Shown piece by piece: positions 17,001 through 22,998 of a DNA stretch of 64,000 nt. Below the pieces are notes generated by a model. It was not told the origin of the DNA. It saw nothing but the letters and a program-made list of their open reading frames with translations, and did no database searches. The position numbers were made by a program, and so were the translations under genes. Within the stretch, counting starts at the first letter, position 1, and each line of letters opens with the position of its first letter. Source of the stretch: Dinoroseobacter sp013215265 (lineage in GTDB: Bacteria; Pseudomonadota; Alphaproteobacteria; Rhodobacterales; Rhodobacteraceae); assembly GCA_963691755.1 (NCBI GenBank), contig OY829366.1, positions 372,001 through 436,000 on the forward strand, in the 5' to 3' direction.

Positions 17001-18978
17001 CGCCCGACGCCTGCTTCTTCAACGTCCCGCCAAGCGTCCCGCCAGTACCGAAGACCGCCACCTGAACCTGCGTCGAGTTGTCAGACGTCACAAGATTGCC
17101 CTGCGCATCTTTGATATGCACGACCGGCTGCGCCGAAAGAGCCGCGCCACTCTGACCACCAGCAGGCGGCGTCGCAACAGCCAACTGACTCGCGGAGCCC
17201 GCCGTCAAGGTCACATTCGACGTCACCGACGAGATCGACCCAGCAGAAGCGTTCTCAAATGTCAGCGTGTGGGTTGCAGAGGTTGAACCCGTCACGGTCA
17301 GATCGGTGAAGGTCACAACACCGCCCGACGCCTGCTTCGTCACCGTCCCGCCAAGCGTCCCGCCACCACTGATCGACACCTTAACCTGCGTCGAGCTGTC
17401 AGACGTCACAAGATTGCCCTGCGCATCTTTGATATGCACGACCGGCTGCGCCGAAAGTTGCTGGCCACTCTGACCAGCAGGCTGCTGCGCAACATCCAAC
17501 TGACTCGCGGGGCCCGCCGTCAAGGTCACATTCGACGTCACCGACGAGATCGACCCAGCAGAAGCGTTCTCAAATGTCAGCGTGTGGGTTGCAGAGGTTG
17601 AACCCGTCACGGTCAGATCGGTGAAGGTCACAACACCGCCCGACGCCTGCTTCGTCACCGTCCCGCCAAGCGTCCCGCCACCACTGATCGACACCTTAAC
17701 CTGCGTCGAGCTGTCAGACGTCACAAGATTGCCCTGCGCATCTTTGATATGCACGACCGGCTGCGCCGAAAGTTGCTGGCCACTCTGACCAGCAGGCTGC
17801 TGCGCAACATCCAACTGACTCGCGGGGCCCGCCGTCAAGGTCACATTCGACGTCACCGACGAGATCGACCCAGCAGAAGCGTTCTCAAATGTCAGCGTGT
17901 GGGTTGCAGAGGTTGAACCCGTCACGGTCAGATCGGTGAAGGTCACAACACCGCCCGACGCCTGCTTCGTCACCGTCCCGCCAAGCGTCCCGCCACCACT
18001 GATCGACACCTTAACCTGCGTCGAGCTGTCAGACGTCACAAGATTGCCCTGCGCATCTTTGATATGCACGACCGGCTGCGCCGAAAGTTGCTGGCCACTC
18101 TGACCAGCAGGCTGCTGCGCAACATCCAACTGACTCGCGGGGCCCGCCGTCAAGGTCACATTCGACGTCACCGACGAGATCGACCCAGCAGAAGCGTTCT
18201 CAAATGTCAGCGTGTGGGTTGCAGAGGTTGAACCCGTCACGGTCAGATCGGTGAAGGTCACAATACCGCCCGACGCCTGCTTCGTCACCGTCCCGCCAAG
18301 CGTCCCGCCACCACTGATCGACACCTGAACCTGCGTCGAGTTGTCATACGCCACAAGATTGCCCTGCGCATCTTTGATATGCACGACCGGCTGCGCCGAA
18401 AGTTGCTGGCCACTCTGACCAGCAGGCTGCTGCGCAACAGCCAACTGACTCGCGGGGCCCGCCGTGGGTACAAATTCAAAGGTATCATTCCATGTGCCGT
18501 TATAGGAGGTAGTGTTAACACCATTTTGGTCGGACCCAGGAAAAAAGTTAATTCCAGTTGAATTAAAATACCGGAGACCAACTACATCTCCATCAACCCG
18601 CCAGGCTCCAGCATGTTTAGCAGCTCTACAGATAGAGCTATCATTCGTGTAAATTGGTTTTGTTTGTTGACCGCCACCCCAAACTGAACCAGATTCCGTA
18701 GATGCAGTGCTACATGTGCAGTAGTGAACTTCCGTTTGAGAAAGGGTATAATTATTTCTAGTACCAGCAGTTGATTGACACGCATTCTGCGCATACGCCA
18801 GATTGGCTAGCGTAACCACGAAAACAAACACTGCGGCGCTCATTATTGCTTGAGCCACTGCCATCCAATGTGACCGTTGAAGGTGTTTCAACTGTGGTGG
18901 CCGTACTGAATGTCTGAGCTGGTCCGGCTTCTGCGATAGGTTGCACCTTGAGGGAATACTCAAAAAGTCTTGCTTCAT
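8017..18978 (-). CDS. Giant surface protein: LCCL domain, 27 Ig-like repeats, beta-barrel
   Basis: Up to 3653 aa. In order: a secretion signal (VFVFVVTLANLAYA, cleavage near AYA-QNA); an LCCL-like domain at about residues 65-170 (GSVWGGG, DSSICRAAKHAG, NGVNTTSYNGTWNDTFEF); 27 Ig-like repeats at residues 173-3020, of 105 aa (type A) or 108 aa (type B); two divergent Ig-like domains; and about 290 residues of outer-membrane beta-barrel with alternating aromatic strands ending in Trp. This order suggests a type V (autotransporter-like) adhesin. No start has a good Shine-Dalgarno. The first 45 codons overlap an older coding relic in another frame, so the signal peptide probably starts at 18843 or 18864. 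The outer limit is given. It is the main cargo of the island. Confidence 0.85.
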   Translation of the reverse strand: MKQDFLSIPSRCNLSQKPDQLRHSVRPPQLKHLQRSHWMAVAQAIMSAAVFVFVVTLANLAYAQNACQSTAGTRNNYTLSQTEVHYCTCSTASTESGSVWGGGQQTKPIYTNDSSICRAAKHAGAWRVDGDVVGLRYFNSTGINFFPGSDQNGVNTTSYNGTWNDTFEFVPTAGPASQLAVAQQPAGQSGQQLSAQPVVHIKDAQGNLVAYDNSTQVQVSISGGGTLGGTVTKQASGGIVTFTDLTVTGSTSATHTLTFENASAGSISSVTSNVTLTAGPASQLDVAQQPAGQSGQQLSAQPVVHIKDAQGNLVTSDSSTQVKVSISGGGTLGGTVTKQASGGVVTFTDLTVTGSTSATHTLTFENASAGSISSVTSNVTLTAGPASQLDVAQQPAGQSGQQLSAQPVVHIKDAQGNLVTSDSSTQVKVSISGGGTLGGTVTKQASGGVVTFTDLTVTGSTSATHTLTFENASAGSISSVTSNVTLTAGPASQLDVAQQPAGQSGQQLSAQPVVHIKDAQGNLVTSDSSTQVKVSISGGGTLGGTVTKQASGGVVTFTDLTVTGSTSATHTLTFENASAGSISSVTSNVTLTAGSASQLAVATPPAGGQSGAALSAQPVVHIKDAQGNLVTSDNSTQVQVAVFGTGGTLGGTLKKQASGGVVTFDNLTLAGQVGTDYTLNFANASAGLIFPVTYGPVTVTAGPASQLDVAQQPAGQSGQQLSAQPVVHIKDAQGNLVTSDSSTQVKVSISGGGTLGGTVTKQASGGVVTFTDLTVTGSTSATHTLTFENASAGSISSVTSDPVTLTAGPASQLDVAQQPAGQSGQQLSAQPVVHIKDAQGNLVTSDNSTQVQVSISGGGTLGGTVTKQASGGIVTFTDLTVTGSTSATHTLTFENASAGSISSVTSNVTLTAGPASQFAVAQQPAGQSGQQLSAQPVVHIKDAQGNLVTSDNSTQVQVSISPGGTLGGTVTKQASGGVVTFTDLTVTGSTSAIHSLTFENASAGSISSVKSFVTLAAGPASQLDVAQQPAGQSGQQLSAQPVVHIKDAQGNLVTSDSSTQVKVSISGGGTLGGTVTKQASGGVVTFTDLTVTGSTSATHTLTFENASAGSISSVTSNVTLTAGSASQLAVATPPAGGQSGAALSAQPVVHIKDAQGNLVTSDNSTQVQVAVFGTGGTLGGTLKKQASGGVVTFDNLTLAGQVGTDYTLNFANASAGLIFPVTYGPVTVTAGPASQLDVAQQPAGQSGQQLSAQPVVHIKDAQGNLVTSDSSTQVKVSISGGGTLGGTVTKQASGGVVTFTDLTVTGSTSATHTLTFENASAGSISSVTSNVTLTAGPASQLDVAQQPAGQSGQQLSAQPVVHIKDAQGNLVTSDSSTQVKVSISGGGTLGGTVTKQASGGVVTFTDLTVTGSTSATHTLTFENASAGSISSVTSNVTLTAGPASQLDVAQQPAGQSGQQLSAQPVVHIKDAQGNLVTSDSSTQVKVSISGGGTLGGTVTKQASGGVVTFTDLTVTGSTSATHTLTFENASAGSISSVTSNVTLTAGPASQLDVAQQPAGQSGQQLSAQPVVHIKDAQGNLVTSDSSTQVKVSISGGGTLGGTVTKQASGGVVTFTDLTVTGSTSATHTLTFENASAGSISSVTSNVTLTAGPASQLDVAQQPAGQSGQQLSAQPVVHIKDAQGNLVTSDSSTQVKVSISGGGTLGGTVTKQASGGVVTFTDLTVTGSTSATHTLTFENASAGSISSVTSNVTLTAGSASQLAVATPPAGGQSGAALSAQPVVHIKDAQGNLVTSDNSTQVQVAVFGTGGTLGGTLKKQASGGVVTFDNLTLAGQVGTDYTLNFANASAGLIFPVTYGPVTVTAGPASQLDVAQQPAGQSGQQLSAQPVVHIKDAQGNLVTSDSSTQVKVSISGGGTLGGTVTKQASGGVVTFTDLTVTGSTSATHTLTFENASAGSISSVTSNVTLTAGPASQLDVAQQPAGQSGQQLSAQPVVHIKDAQGNLVTSDSSTQVKVSISGGGTLGGTVTKQASGGVVTFTDLTVTGSTSATHTLTFENASAGSISSVTSNVTLTAGPASQLDVAQQPAGQSGQQLSAQPVVHIKDAQGNLVTSDSSTQVKVSISGGGTLGGTVTKQASGGVVTFTDLTVTGSTSATHTLTFENASAGSISSVTSNVTLTAGPASQLDVAQQPAGQSGQQLSAQPVVHIKDAQGNLVTSDSSTQVKVSISGGGTLGGTVTKQASGGVVTFTDLTVTGSTSATHTLTFENASAGSISSVTSNVTLTAGSASQLAVATPPAGGQSGAALSAQPVVHIKDAQGNLVTSDNSTQVQVAVFGTGGTLGGTLKKQASGGVVTFDNLTLAGQVGTDYTLNFANASAGLIFPVTYGPVTVTAGPASQLDVAQQPAGQSGQQLSAQPVVHIKDAQGNLVTSDSSTQVKVSISGGGTLGGTVTKQASGGVVTFTDLTVTGSTSATHTLTFENASAGSISSVTSNVTLTAGPASQLDVAQQPAGQSGQQLSAQPVVHIKDAQGNLVTSDSSTQVKVSISGGGTLGGTVTKQASGGVVTFTDLTVTGSTSATHTLTFENASAGSISSVTSNVTLTAGPASQLDVAQQPAGQSGQQLSAQPVVHIKDAQGNLVTSDNSTQVQVSISPGGTLGGTLTKQASGGIVTFTDLTVTGSTSATHTLTFENASAGSISSVTSNVTLTAGPASQLDVAQQPAGQSGQQLSAQPVVHIKDAQGNLVTSDSSTQVKVSISGGGTLGGTVTKQASGGVVTFTDLTVTGSTSATHTLTFENASAGSISSVTSNVTLTAGPASQLDVAQQPAGQSGQQLSAQPVVHIKDAQGNLVTSDSSTQVKVSISGGGTLGGTVTKQASGGVVTFTDLTVTGSTSATHTLTFENASAGSISSVTSNVTLTAGPASQLDVAQQPAGQSGQQLSAQPVVHIKDAQGNLVTSDSSTQVKVSISGGGTLGGTVTKQASGGIVTFTDLTVTGSTSATHTLTFENASAGSISSVTSNVTLTATAGPVHIPSSPNEAGTGLSFSGNTVSVDSGTTVTVTLRDRNGNAIGNDGTGPTRVTGLTFAITQGPAKAVLSANPSGTSVLSPANGSGVFTANLNSSAPGNVVISATIHFAGQPSVVLPSTASFRFHSSTLVQSLTVRTQPVGAGDAQPLAVQPVVELRDGSGNIVQSDNSTEVRAILRPLTSGSSASLNMSCRPATNKCRFDAGSVVARAVNGVVTFDRIVVDGALGEAYVLEFTEVTVSPNNPVFRAVTSDPFSLTGALAVVRNDLSNILYEDLRETVEEQKDRFNDMAAGALARLRAGEDVPHCGNLESPDIDGAVDANPAGIRTNGTWGGQLFDCTSNTHIITDGSFALRYTAAHELEFNLDHTRQEERFLSSADLRGWFVGGYLQRNAITGKATGAIDGVGMNAGIYGALRFQDSLYLDYYSSIAAGLHSFSLTFPQAGNTSIVTDGQYQYAAVLGGAALSGEYEFETFTLAPRIGFEGAYAWSSDATVQLYGGLETGSVDIPDYRGQRLFIEPTFRWDQTYLEGVVNDITLTTEVTPSLSCRHYGQGQGNRCGWGLEFAVTRQDDATTGSIMALKGHYSSSYPNDRWTLGLKMSQPLWRDLAQSEFSATIDNNHAIGLGAQLGMEW
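9919..18462 (-). repeat. Tandem array: 27 units of 315/324 bp coding Ig-like domains
   Basis: 8544 bp = 22 units of 315 bp, one of 318 bp (near 16628) and four type-B units of 324 bp. In protein order the pattern is A4-B-A4-B-A5-B-A4-B-A6. Most A units are identical to each other across their full length; a few carry shared small variants (SISPGG in place of SISGGG, STQVQV in place of STQVKV, IVTF in place of VVTF). The four B units look identical. Such sameness implies recent duplication or gene conversion. Confidence 0.93.
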
Positions 18979-19072
18979 GTAGTCTCACGTAGCTGCCAGC
19001 CCTGATTTGAATCGCAATATTGCAGGTGACAGAATTAGGGGAAATTTCTATTTTTTCAGATAATTCGAAATT
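18831..19072 (-). pseudogene. Relic of a PKD-like extracellular protein gene
   Basis: A frame different from that of the adhesin is open from 19072 to beyond 18831 and reads as a beta-rich protein: EKIEISPNSV, AIQIRAGSYVRLHE, then AEAGPAQTF and STVTLDGSGSSN, the last two being typical of PKD-type repeats. It has no clear start (a TAA precedes it at 19073-19075) and loses sense where the adhesin signal peptide begins. I read it as a piece of another surface-protein gene to which the adhesin gene was joined. Confidence 0.5.
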
Positions 19073-19088
19073 TTAAATAAATAGAAAT
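19044..19088. repeat. 10-bp inverted repeat upstream of the adhesin
   Basis: ATTTCTATTT at 19044-19053 and AAATAGAAAT at 19079-19088 are exact inverted copies with 25 bases between. It lies at the junction of the IS1380-like fragment and the PKD relic. It could be an operator or promoter element of the adhesin gene; no function is evident. Confidence 0.25.
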
Positions 19089-19090
19089 AC

Positions 19091-19483
19091 GTCTTAAAGC
19101 CGGAATTCCCGAAGTGCCATGCCGTCTGATGTGGACATCGCCCGGTATGCTTGCCGAAATCTATGAACGACTGGAAGAAGCGAGTTTTTCTATGCTATTC
19201 TATTGCCCATCACGCCCTACGCGAGAAGATCGCACATCGACTGAGCCGCCCCGTGAGTCGGCCTTCGCTGACCAAGGTCAAACGCTTCTACGAGGGCTTC
19301 CGGTATCAGGCGGCGTCCTGGGTCAAGGAGCGCCGGGTAATCGCGAAAATCGAATGGCATCCGGGCGAACTGTTCCCGCGTGATGGCTTCATCGTCACCA
19401 ACCTGCCGATGGTGTCGGACTGGGTGGTGCGGTTCCACAACCAGCGCGGCACCGCCGCGCAGCACATCAACGAAGGCAAATAC
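19091..19483 (+). pseudogene. IS1380-family transposase fragment
   Basis: Plus-strand frames match the C-terminal half of IS1380-type transposases: HRLSRPVSRPSLTKVKRFYE, then SWVKERRVIAKIEWHPGELF, FIVTNLPM, WVVRFHNQRGTAAQHINEGK. The 5' part needs a frameshift near 19200, and the match stops at about 19483, where the sequence becomes the antisense of an ATPase gene. Only an internal piece of the transposase remains, so it is inactive. Confidence 0.65.
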
Positions 19484-19686
19484 GCCTTGCCGATCCATGT
19501 CGTTTGGGCTGCGACCGCGACTGCCAGTTGCAGCGCCAAGAGGCTCTTGCCGGTGCCCCCGTCGCCGCTGAAAAGCGTGACGGTCTTTTGGGGCACCAGC
19601 CCGTGCACCAGCCATTGCCGGGGCGGGACCGGCTTCCCCTTGAGCGATGCCGCTGAATAGAATTGGCTCGCGCGCGCAGGGGCCGG
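19484..19686 (-). pseudogene. AAA ATPase (RepA/helicase-like), 5' fragment
   Basis: In frame directly after the prim-pol stop the sequence reads PARASQFYSAASLKGKPV, then WLVHGLVPQKTVTLFSGDG and the Walker A motif GDGGTGKSLLALQLA, followed by TTWIGK. This is the beginning of a RepA-like AAA ATPase commonly found after prim-pol genes in phage satellites and integrative elements. It is cut at about 19484 by the IS1380-like fragment, so Walker B and the rest are absent. A start codon is not obvious. Confidence 0.6.
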
Positions 19687-20649
19687 TTAAATGATCGTCG
19701 GGCTGCGCGGGGCGAGGCGATAGTCGGGCCGGTCTTGGGGGTGTTCAGGCTCTTGCAGGCCAGCCGTCAGGCCGCTCCTGATCGTGGCGCGCACCGCCTC
19801 GGGGCCATCCTCTTGCGTAAGGCCCGACCGCTGCGACGCTTCCATAAGCGCCGCCTCTACCTCAGCCGCTTGCAGGTATGCCGACGCGACCTTGCGGCCC
19901 AGCTTGAGCGCTGCGTTGTTCAGCGTCGTGTTTCGGGTGCCGTTCATCGTGCCCGCCACAATCGCCGCCACAGCTTCCAGCGCCCGCCGCGCCCATTTCT
20001 CGCCGCGCTTGGTATCTTCAAGCGCCCACAGATCGGTCGGGCATTCGGGAAGATCAAAGACACCCATAGCCGCCCCTTCCCATTGGTATTCATCGCGGGT
20101 GATGTAAGGCAGGGACGGGGGCAGGACGACATAGCCGCCGTCCCCCCGAATATCGACGCCCGCCGCTAAGAGGCCCGCAGAGTTCTTGAGCGGGCCGTTG
20201 TAGCGCATGAACACATGCAAGCCGCCGCTCGGGGTGATGGATATGACCGTGGAAAAGGAATAGGGGTCGATCCCGACTGTCCGCAGATTGGCCAGCACGT
20301 CCACCCCGTTCTTGCGGTCAATGTCCAGGATCACCACGCCAGACGGCTTGCCTGTGGACATTCCGATCATGGCCAGAGGCCAGCGCGCCCACCACGCCTT
20401 GACCGTCTCGGGGTCAATCGTCGCGCGCTGCTTGGTCAGGTCCGGGTGGCCATCCTCGCCCTTGCCCCACGTGACCGGCGGCTTTTTCTTCCCTTCGATC
20501 ATCATGGCCGGGAACACGGGATAGCCCTTGGCCGCTTAGCCCAGGGCCGCGCTCAACAGTTCCTTGCGAAAGAGCGCCGCGCGTTCCTCGGGGGTGCCAA
20601 GGTAGGGCCACGGCTCGGAAAGCATCGCTTGGCGGGTCAGAGCGCTCAT
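19687..20649 (-). pseudogene. Bifunctional DNA primase/polymerase (prim-pol), stop codon near the 5' end
   Basis: Phage- or plasmid-type primase-polymerase for replication of the element. LDIDRK holds the metal-binding acidic residues; GGLHVFMRYNGP and GGYVVLPPS are further prim-pol motifs. The ATG at 20649 overlaps the stop of the preceding small gene (ATGA), and the first 37 codons lead in frame to a TAA at 20536-20538, after which the typical N-terminal motif continues (ELLSAALG-stop-AAKGYPVFPA). A Tyr codon has probably mutated to a stop. Reinitiation at the GTG at 20517 would give a 276-aa product lacking the first strand. Confidence 0.7.
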
Positions 20650-20786
20650 ACCAGCGCCCCCCAATGCATTGCCAAGATCGGGAAAGGTGCGGTATACTCT
20701 TGCAACGAACTGACGCGCTCCAGAACGTCTTTAGCCCCGGTTGCGATTGCCGTCGCGCTGGGGTTTTCGTTTTTCACGCCGTCCAT
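20646..20786 (-). CDS. Small 46-aa protein of the replication module
   Basis: A frame of 46 codons from ATG at 20786 to TGA at 20646-20648 (MDGVKNENPS ... MHWGALV). It begins one base after the AlpA-like stop and its TGA overlaps the ATG of the prim-pol frame (ATGA), so the four genes form one coupled operon. This tight fit is the evidence that it is translated. No family recognised. Confidence 0.5.
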   Translation of the reverse strand: MDGVKNENPSATAIATGAKDVLERVSSLQEYTAPFPILAMHWGALV

Positions 20787-20787
20787 A

Positions 20788-20970
20788 TCAAGCGGCCCTT
20801 TCGGACATAGAGCGCAGGTGCGCTTCTACATCACCTTCAGGCCAATATAGACGCCCGCCAAGCTTTACCGGTTGCGGAAGTCGGCCAGCGGCAAGGTCGA
20901 GGTAAATTGCGCTACGGCTTCGATTGCCAAGCTTTGCGCGCAGTTCAGTGAGGGTTAGATACGTTTGCAT
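20788..20970 (-). CDS. AlpA-like DNA-binding regulator
   Basis: About 60 aa from the ATG at 20970 (MQTYLTLTELRAKLG), with GGAG 7 bases upstream. It has the AlpA/MerR-like winged-helix signature: LTELRAKLGNRSRSAIYLDL, then GRLPQPVKLGGRLYWPEGDV. Such proteins control integrase or excision in P4-like elements (family knowledge). It lies between the integrase side and the replication genes, starts the replication operon, and is the only gene of that module that looks intact. Confidence 0.8.
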   Translation of the reverse strand: MQTYLTLTELRAKLGNRSRSAIYLDLAAGRLPQPVKLGGRLYWPEGDVEAHLRSMSERAA

Positions 20971-21072
20971 ATTCACGCTCCAGTTCATTTCACCGGTGCG
21001 GGAGTGCACCGGTTTCTTTACTGGTGCGGTATTGCCCTGATTCGCCTCTTTCGATCTTTTTCTATAAAATAC

Positions 21073-21663
21073 TCATTTATTACGAACCCGGTAGTAAGCG
21101 TCTCTTATGCCTGAATATGAAACAGGGCGGCGAGGGTTTTTGCTTAACGCCACCGCCACGGCATCGAAAGTGGATGTGCGCAATGTGGATGTGTGCAATC
21201 TCGTTTCATCGGCGCGCGCCAACGGCGTCCACCCCAGCCCCTTGAGCATCAAGCAAGTTTCAAAAATAATCGCATCAAGGGACTGCCCTGCAGGGTTCTT
21301 AAGCGCAGCGTGGTCGCGGGTAGGGCGGCCCTTACCTTGTAGGGCGGCTGTTTGCTCGCGGTACAGTCGTGCCGCATATGCCCGATCGGCCACAGATAGC
21401 GTCCCATCGCCGGCAGCAAGTCGCGCAAAAAATTCCCCTCGCGTGCGCCCCTCCATACCCGTTTTCAGAAAAATTCGTGGCGGCCCAGCGTCCGTCCGGT
21501 CGATACGAATTCGCCAGCTTGCCTTAGGGTTGGCGTTGAGGCGCGCAGCGATTAGCCGCGAAGCCACTTCAACCGCCGCTTGGAAGTCCTGCGGTCGGGG
21601 CAATTCCTCCCAATTTGTCGCGGGTGTCGCAGAGGTGTCCTTGGCACCCTTGCTTTTCGCCAT
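21073..21663 (-). CDS. Hypothetical protein coupled to the integrase
   Basis: 196 aa, start ATG at 21663 sharing one base with the integrase stop (TAATG), so it is co-translated with it. The N-terminus is Lys/Ala/Thr-rich; the middle contains WRIRIDRTDAGPPRIFLKTG and a basic Ala-rich helix region. No cysteine cluster, membrane span or signal peptide. Position suggests a recombination or element-maintenance role, but no family is recognised. Confidence 0.65.
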   Translation of the reverse strand: MAKSKGAKDTSATPATNWEELPRPQDFQAAVEVASRLIAARLNANPKASWRIRIDRTDAGPPRIFLKTGMEGRTRGEFFARLAAGDGTLSVADRAYAARLYREQTAALQGKGRPTRDHAALKNPAGQSLDAIIFETCLMLKGLGWTPLARADETRLHTSTLRTSTFDAVAVALSKNPRRPVSYSGIRDAYYRVRNK

Positions 21664-22856
21664 TAGCCCGCCTCCACCAGCTTTACGACCTGCCCAGCGC
21701 CGCCGGTCACATGGTCAGCCCAGCGCCCTAACAGCGCCGTCCGTTGGTCTATCCAGTCTGTGCGCCGGTAAGCCCGCACCACACCGCCATCCGTTGCATG
21801 GGCCAGCATTGCTTCGGCGACTTCATGAGGGGCATCAGTGGCTTCCGCCAGCCACGTGCGCAGGCTTGTACGAAAGCCATGCGGGCGGGCTTCCAGCCCC
21901 CGCCGTTCCATGTACCGTGAAAGGGTCATGTCGCTAATCACGCCGCCCCGTGTGTTGGGGAATAAATACCCGTTCCGAGCGTGCGGGCGCGCCAGGTCAA
22001 TAAGGCGCTGGGCTTCGGCGGGCAGGGGCACGCGGAAGGCTTCTGTCGCGCCTTTGCGGCCCTTCATGCTTTCGGCTGGTATAGTCCACACTTCACCATC
22101 GATTTGGTCCAGCCTGATATTGCGCAAGGGGGTCGAGCGCACGCCGGTCAGAATTAAAAGCCGTAAAGCCAAATGGGTTAAGGTTGGCTCTTCAAGGCTG
22201 GCATAGAAAGACGGCACATCCGCCCAAGCCATCGCCGGAATGTGTTTCGCCACATGCCGCGACTTTCCCAGAAGGGCTTTTGCCTTTTCGGTCGCTTGCA
22301 GGTCCACATCTAGGCCCAGTGCCGCCGCGTGCTTCATCACGATTGAAAGCCGGTTCATGGCCTTGCGCGCCGTGTCGGCCTTTGTGTGCCAAATGGGGGC
22401 TAGAGTGTCGCGGATATCGCGCTGGTCGAGGTCCGTCGCCGGCACCTTGCCCAGCTTGGGCAGGACGTGAAGCGTAAGGGGCGAAAGCCACCGCCCCGCC
22501 TTGCCATCCCCCTTCAGTTCCGCTTTGCGGGCTTCAAATGCATCAGCGGTTAGAACTGCCAGGGATATATCTTCGCGCCGCGCTGCCCGTTGTTCTGCTT
22601 CTCGTTCTTTTATTGGGTCACGCGCCGCCGCCGCAACATTACGCCAACGTTCAGCTAACTTGCGCGCATCGGCTAGCCCCAGCGCAGGATAGCCACCCAA
22701 ACCCATTTCACGTCGCCGCCCGTGAACGGTAATACGTAGCACCCATTGCGCCCCGCCGGTGTCGCGCTTAACAAGCCAAAGCCCTGCCCCATCGCAGTGC
22801 TTGCCCACCGGGGCAGATTTCAGAAAACCAGCCGAAAGCCTATTTCTCGCCCGCAT
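21663..22856 (-). CDS. int: Tyrosine recombinase integrase, P4 type
   Basis: 397-aa site-specific recombinase of the element, acting on the tRNA-Leu attachment site. The N-terminal arm-binding DUF4102-like part includes YPALGLADARKLAER. The catalytic residues are visible: Arg in TGVRSTPLR, His-x-x-Arg in HGFRTSLRTWLAE, His in LAHATDGGVV, and the nucleophile Tyr in VVRAYRRTD. GGGGGA lies 7 bases before the ATG at 22856. It reads inward from attR (22999) with about 140 bases between, the usual position for tRNA-targeting integrases. It appears intact, unlike the replication genes. Confidence 0.93.
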   Translation of the reverse strand: MRARNRLSAGFLKSAPVGKHCDGAGLWLVKRDTGGAQWVLRITVHGRRREMGLGGYPALGLADARKLAERWRNVAAAARDPIKEREAEQRAARREDISLAVLTADAFEARKAELKGDGKAGRWLSPLTLHVLPKLGKVPATDLDQRDIRDTLAPIWHTKADTARKAMNRLSIVMKHAAALGLDVDLQATEKAKALLGKSRHVAKHIPAMAWADVPSFYASLEEPTLTHLALRLLILTGVRSTPLRNIRLDQIDGEVWTIPAESMKGRKGATEAFRVPLPAEAQRLIDLARPHARNGYLFPNTRGGVISDMTLSRYMERRGLEARPHGFRTSLRTWLAEATDAPHEVAEAMLAHATDGGVVRAYRRTDWIDQRTALLGRWADHVTGGAGQVVKLVEAG

Positions 22857-22998
22857 AATCCGTCCCCCTAAATATCCACCCTAAGCTAGTGGATACATAC
22901 GGACACAACAAGACACATGAAGACAGATTACACCATGTTTTTATGGGAATACGGCACAGGGCAAACAAAAAAGAATAAACCAAAACAAAGGGTTGGTG

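Noticed and set aside
9983..18103. Many repeated 68-aa and 163-aa plus-strand frames through the adhesin region
   Set aside because: They are antisense shadows of the repeat units, recur with the 315/324-bp period, and lack start signals; the minus-strand frame explains the DNA.
9919..18462. CRISPR-like regular repeat
   Set aside because: The period is 315/324 bp with no short repeat-spacer alternation; it is an in-frame protein-coding array.
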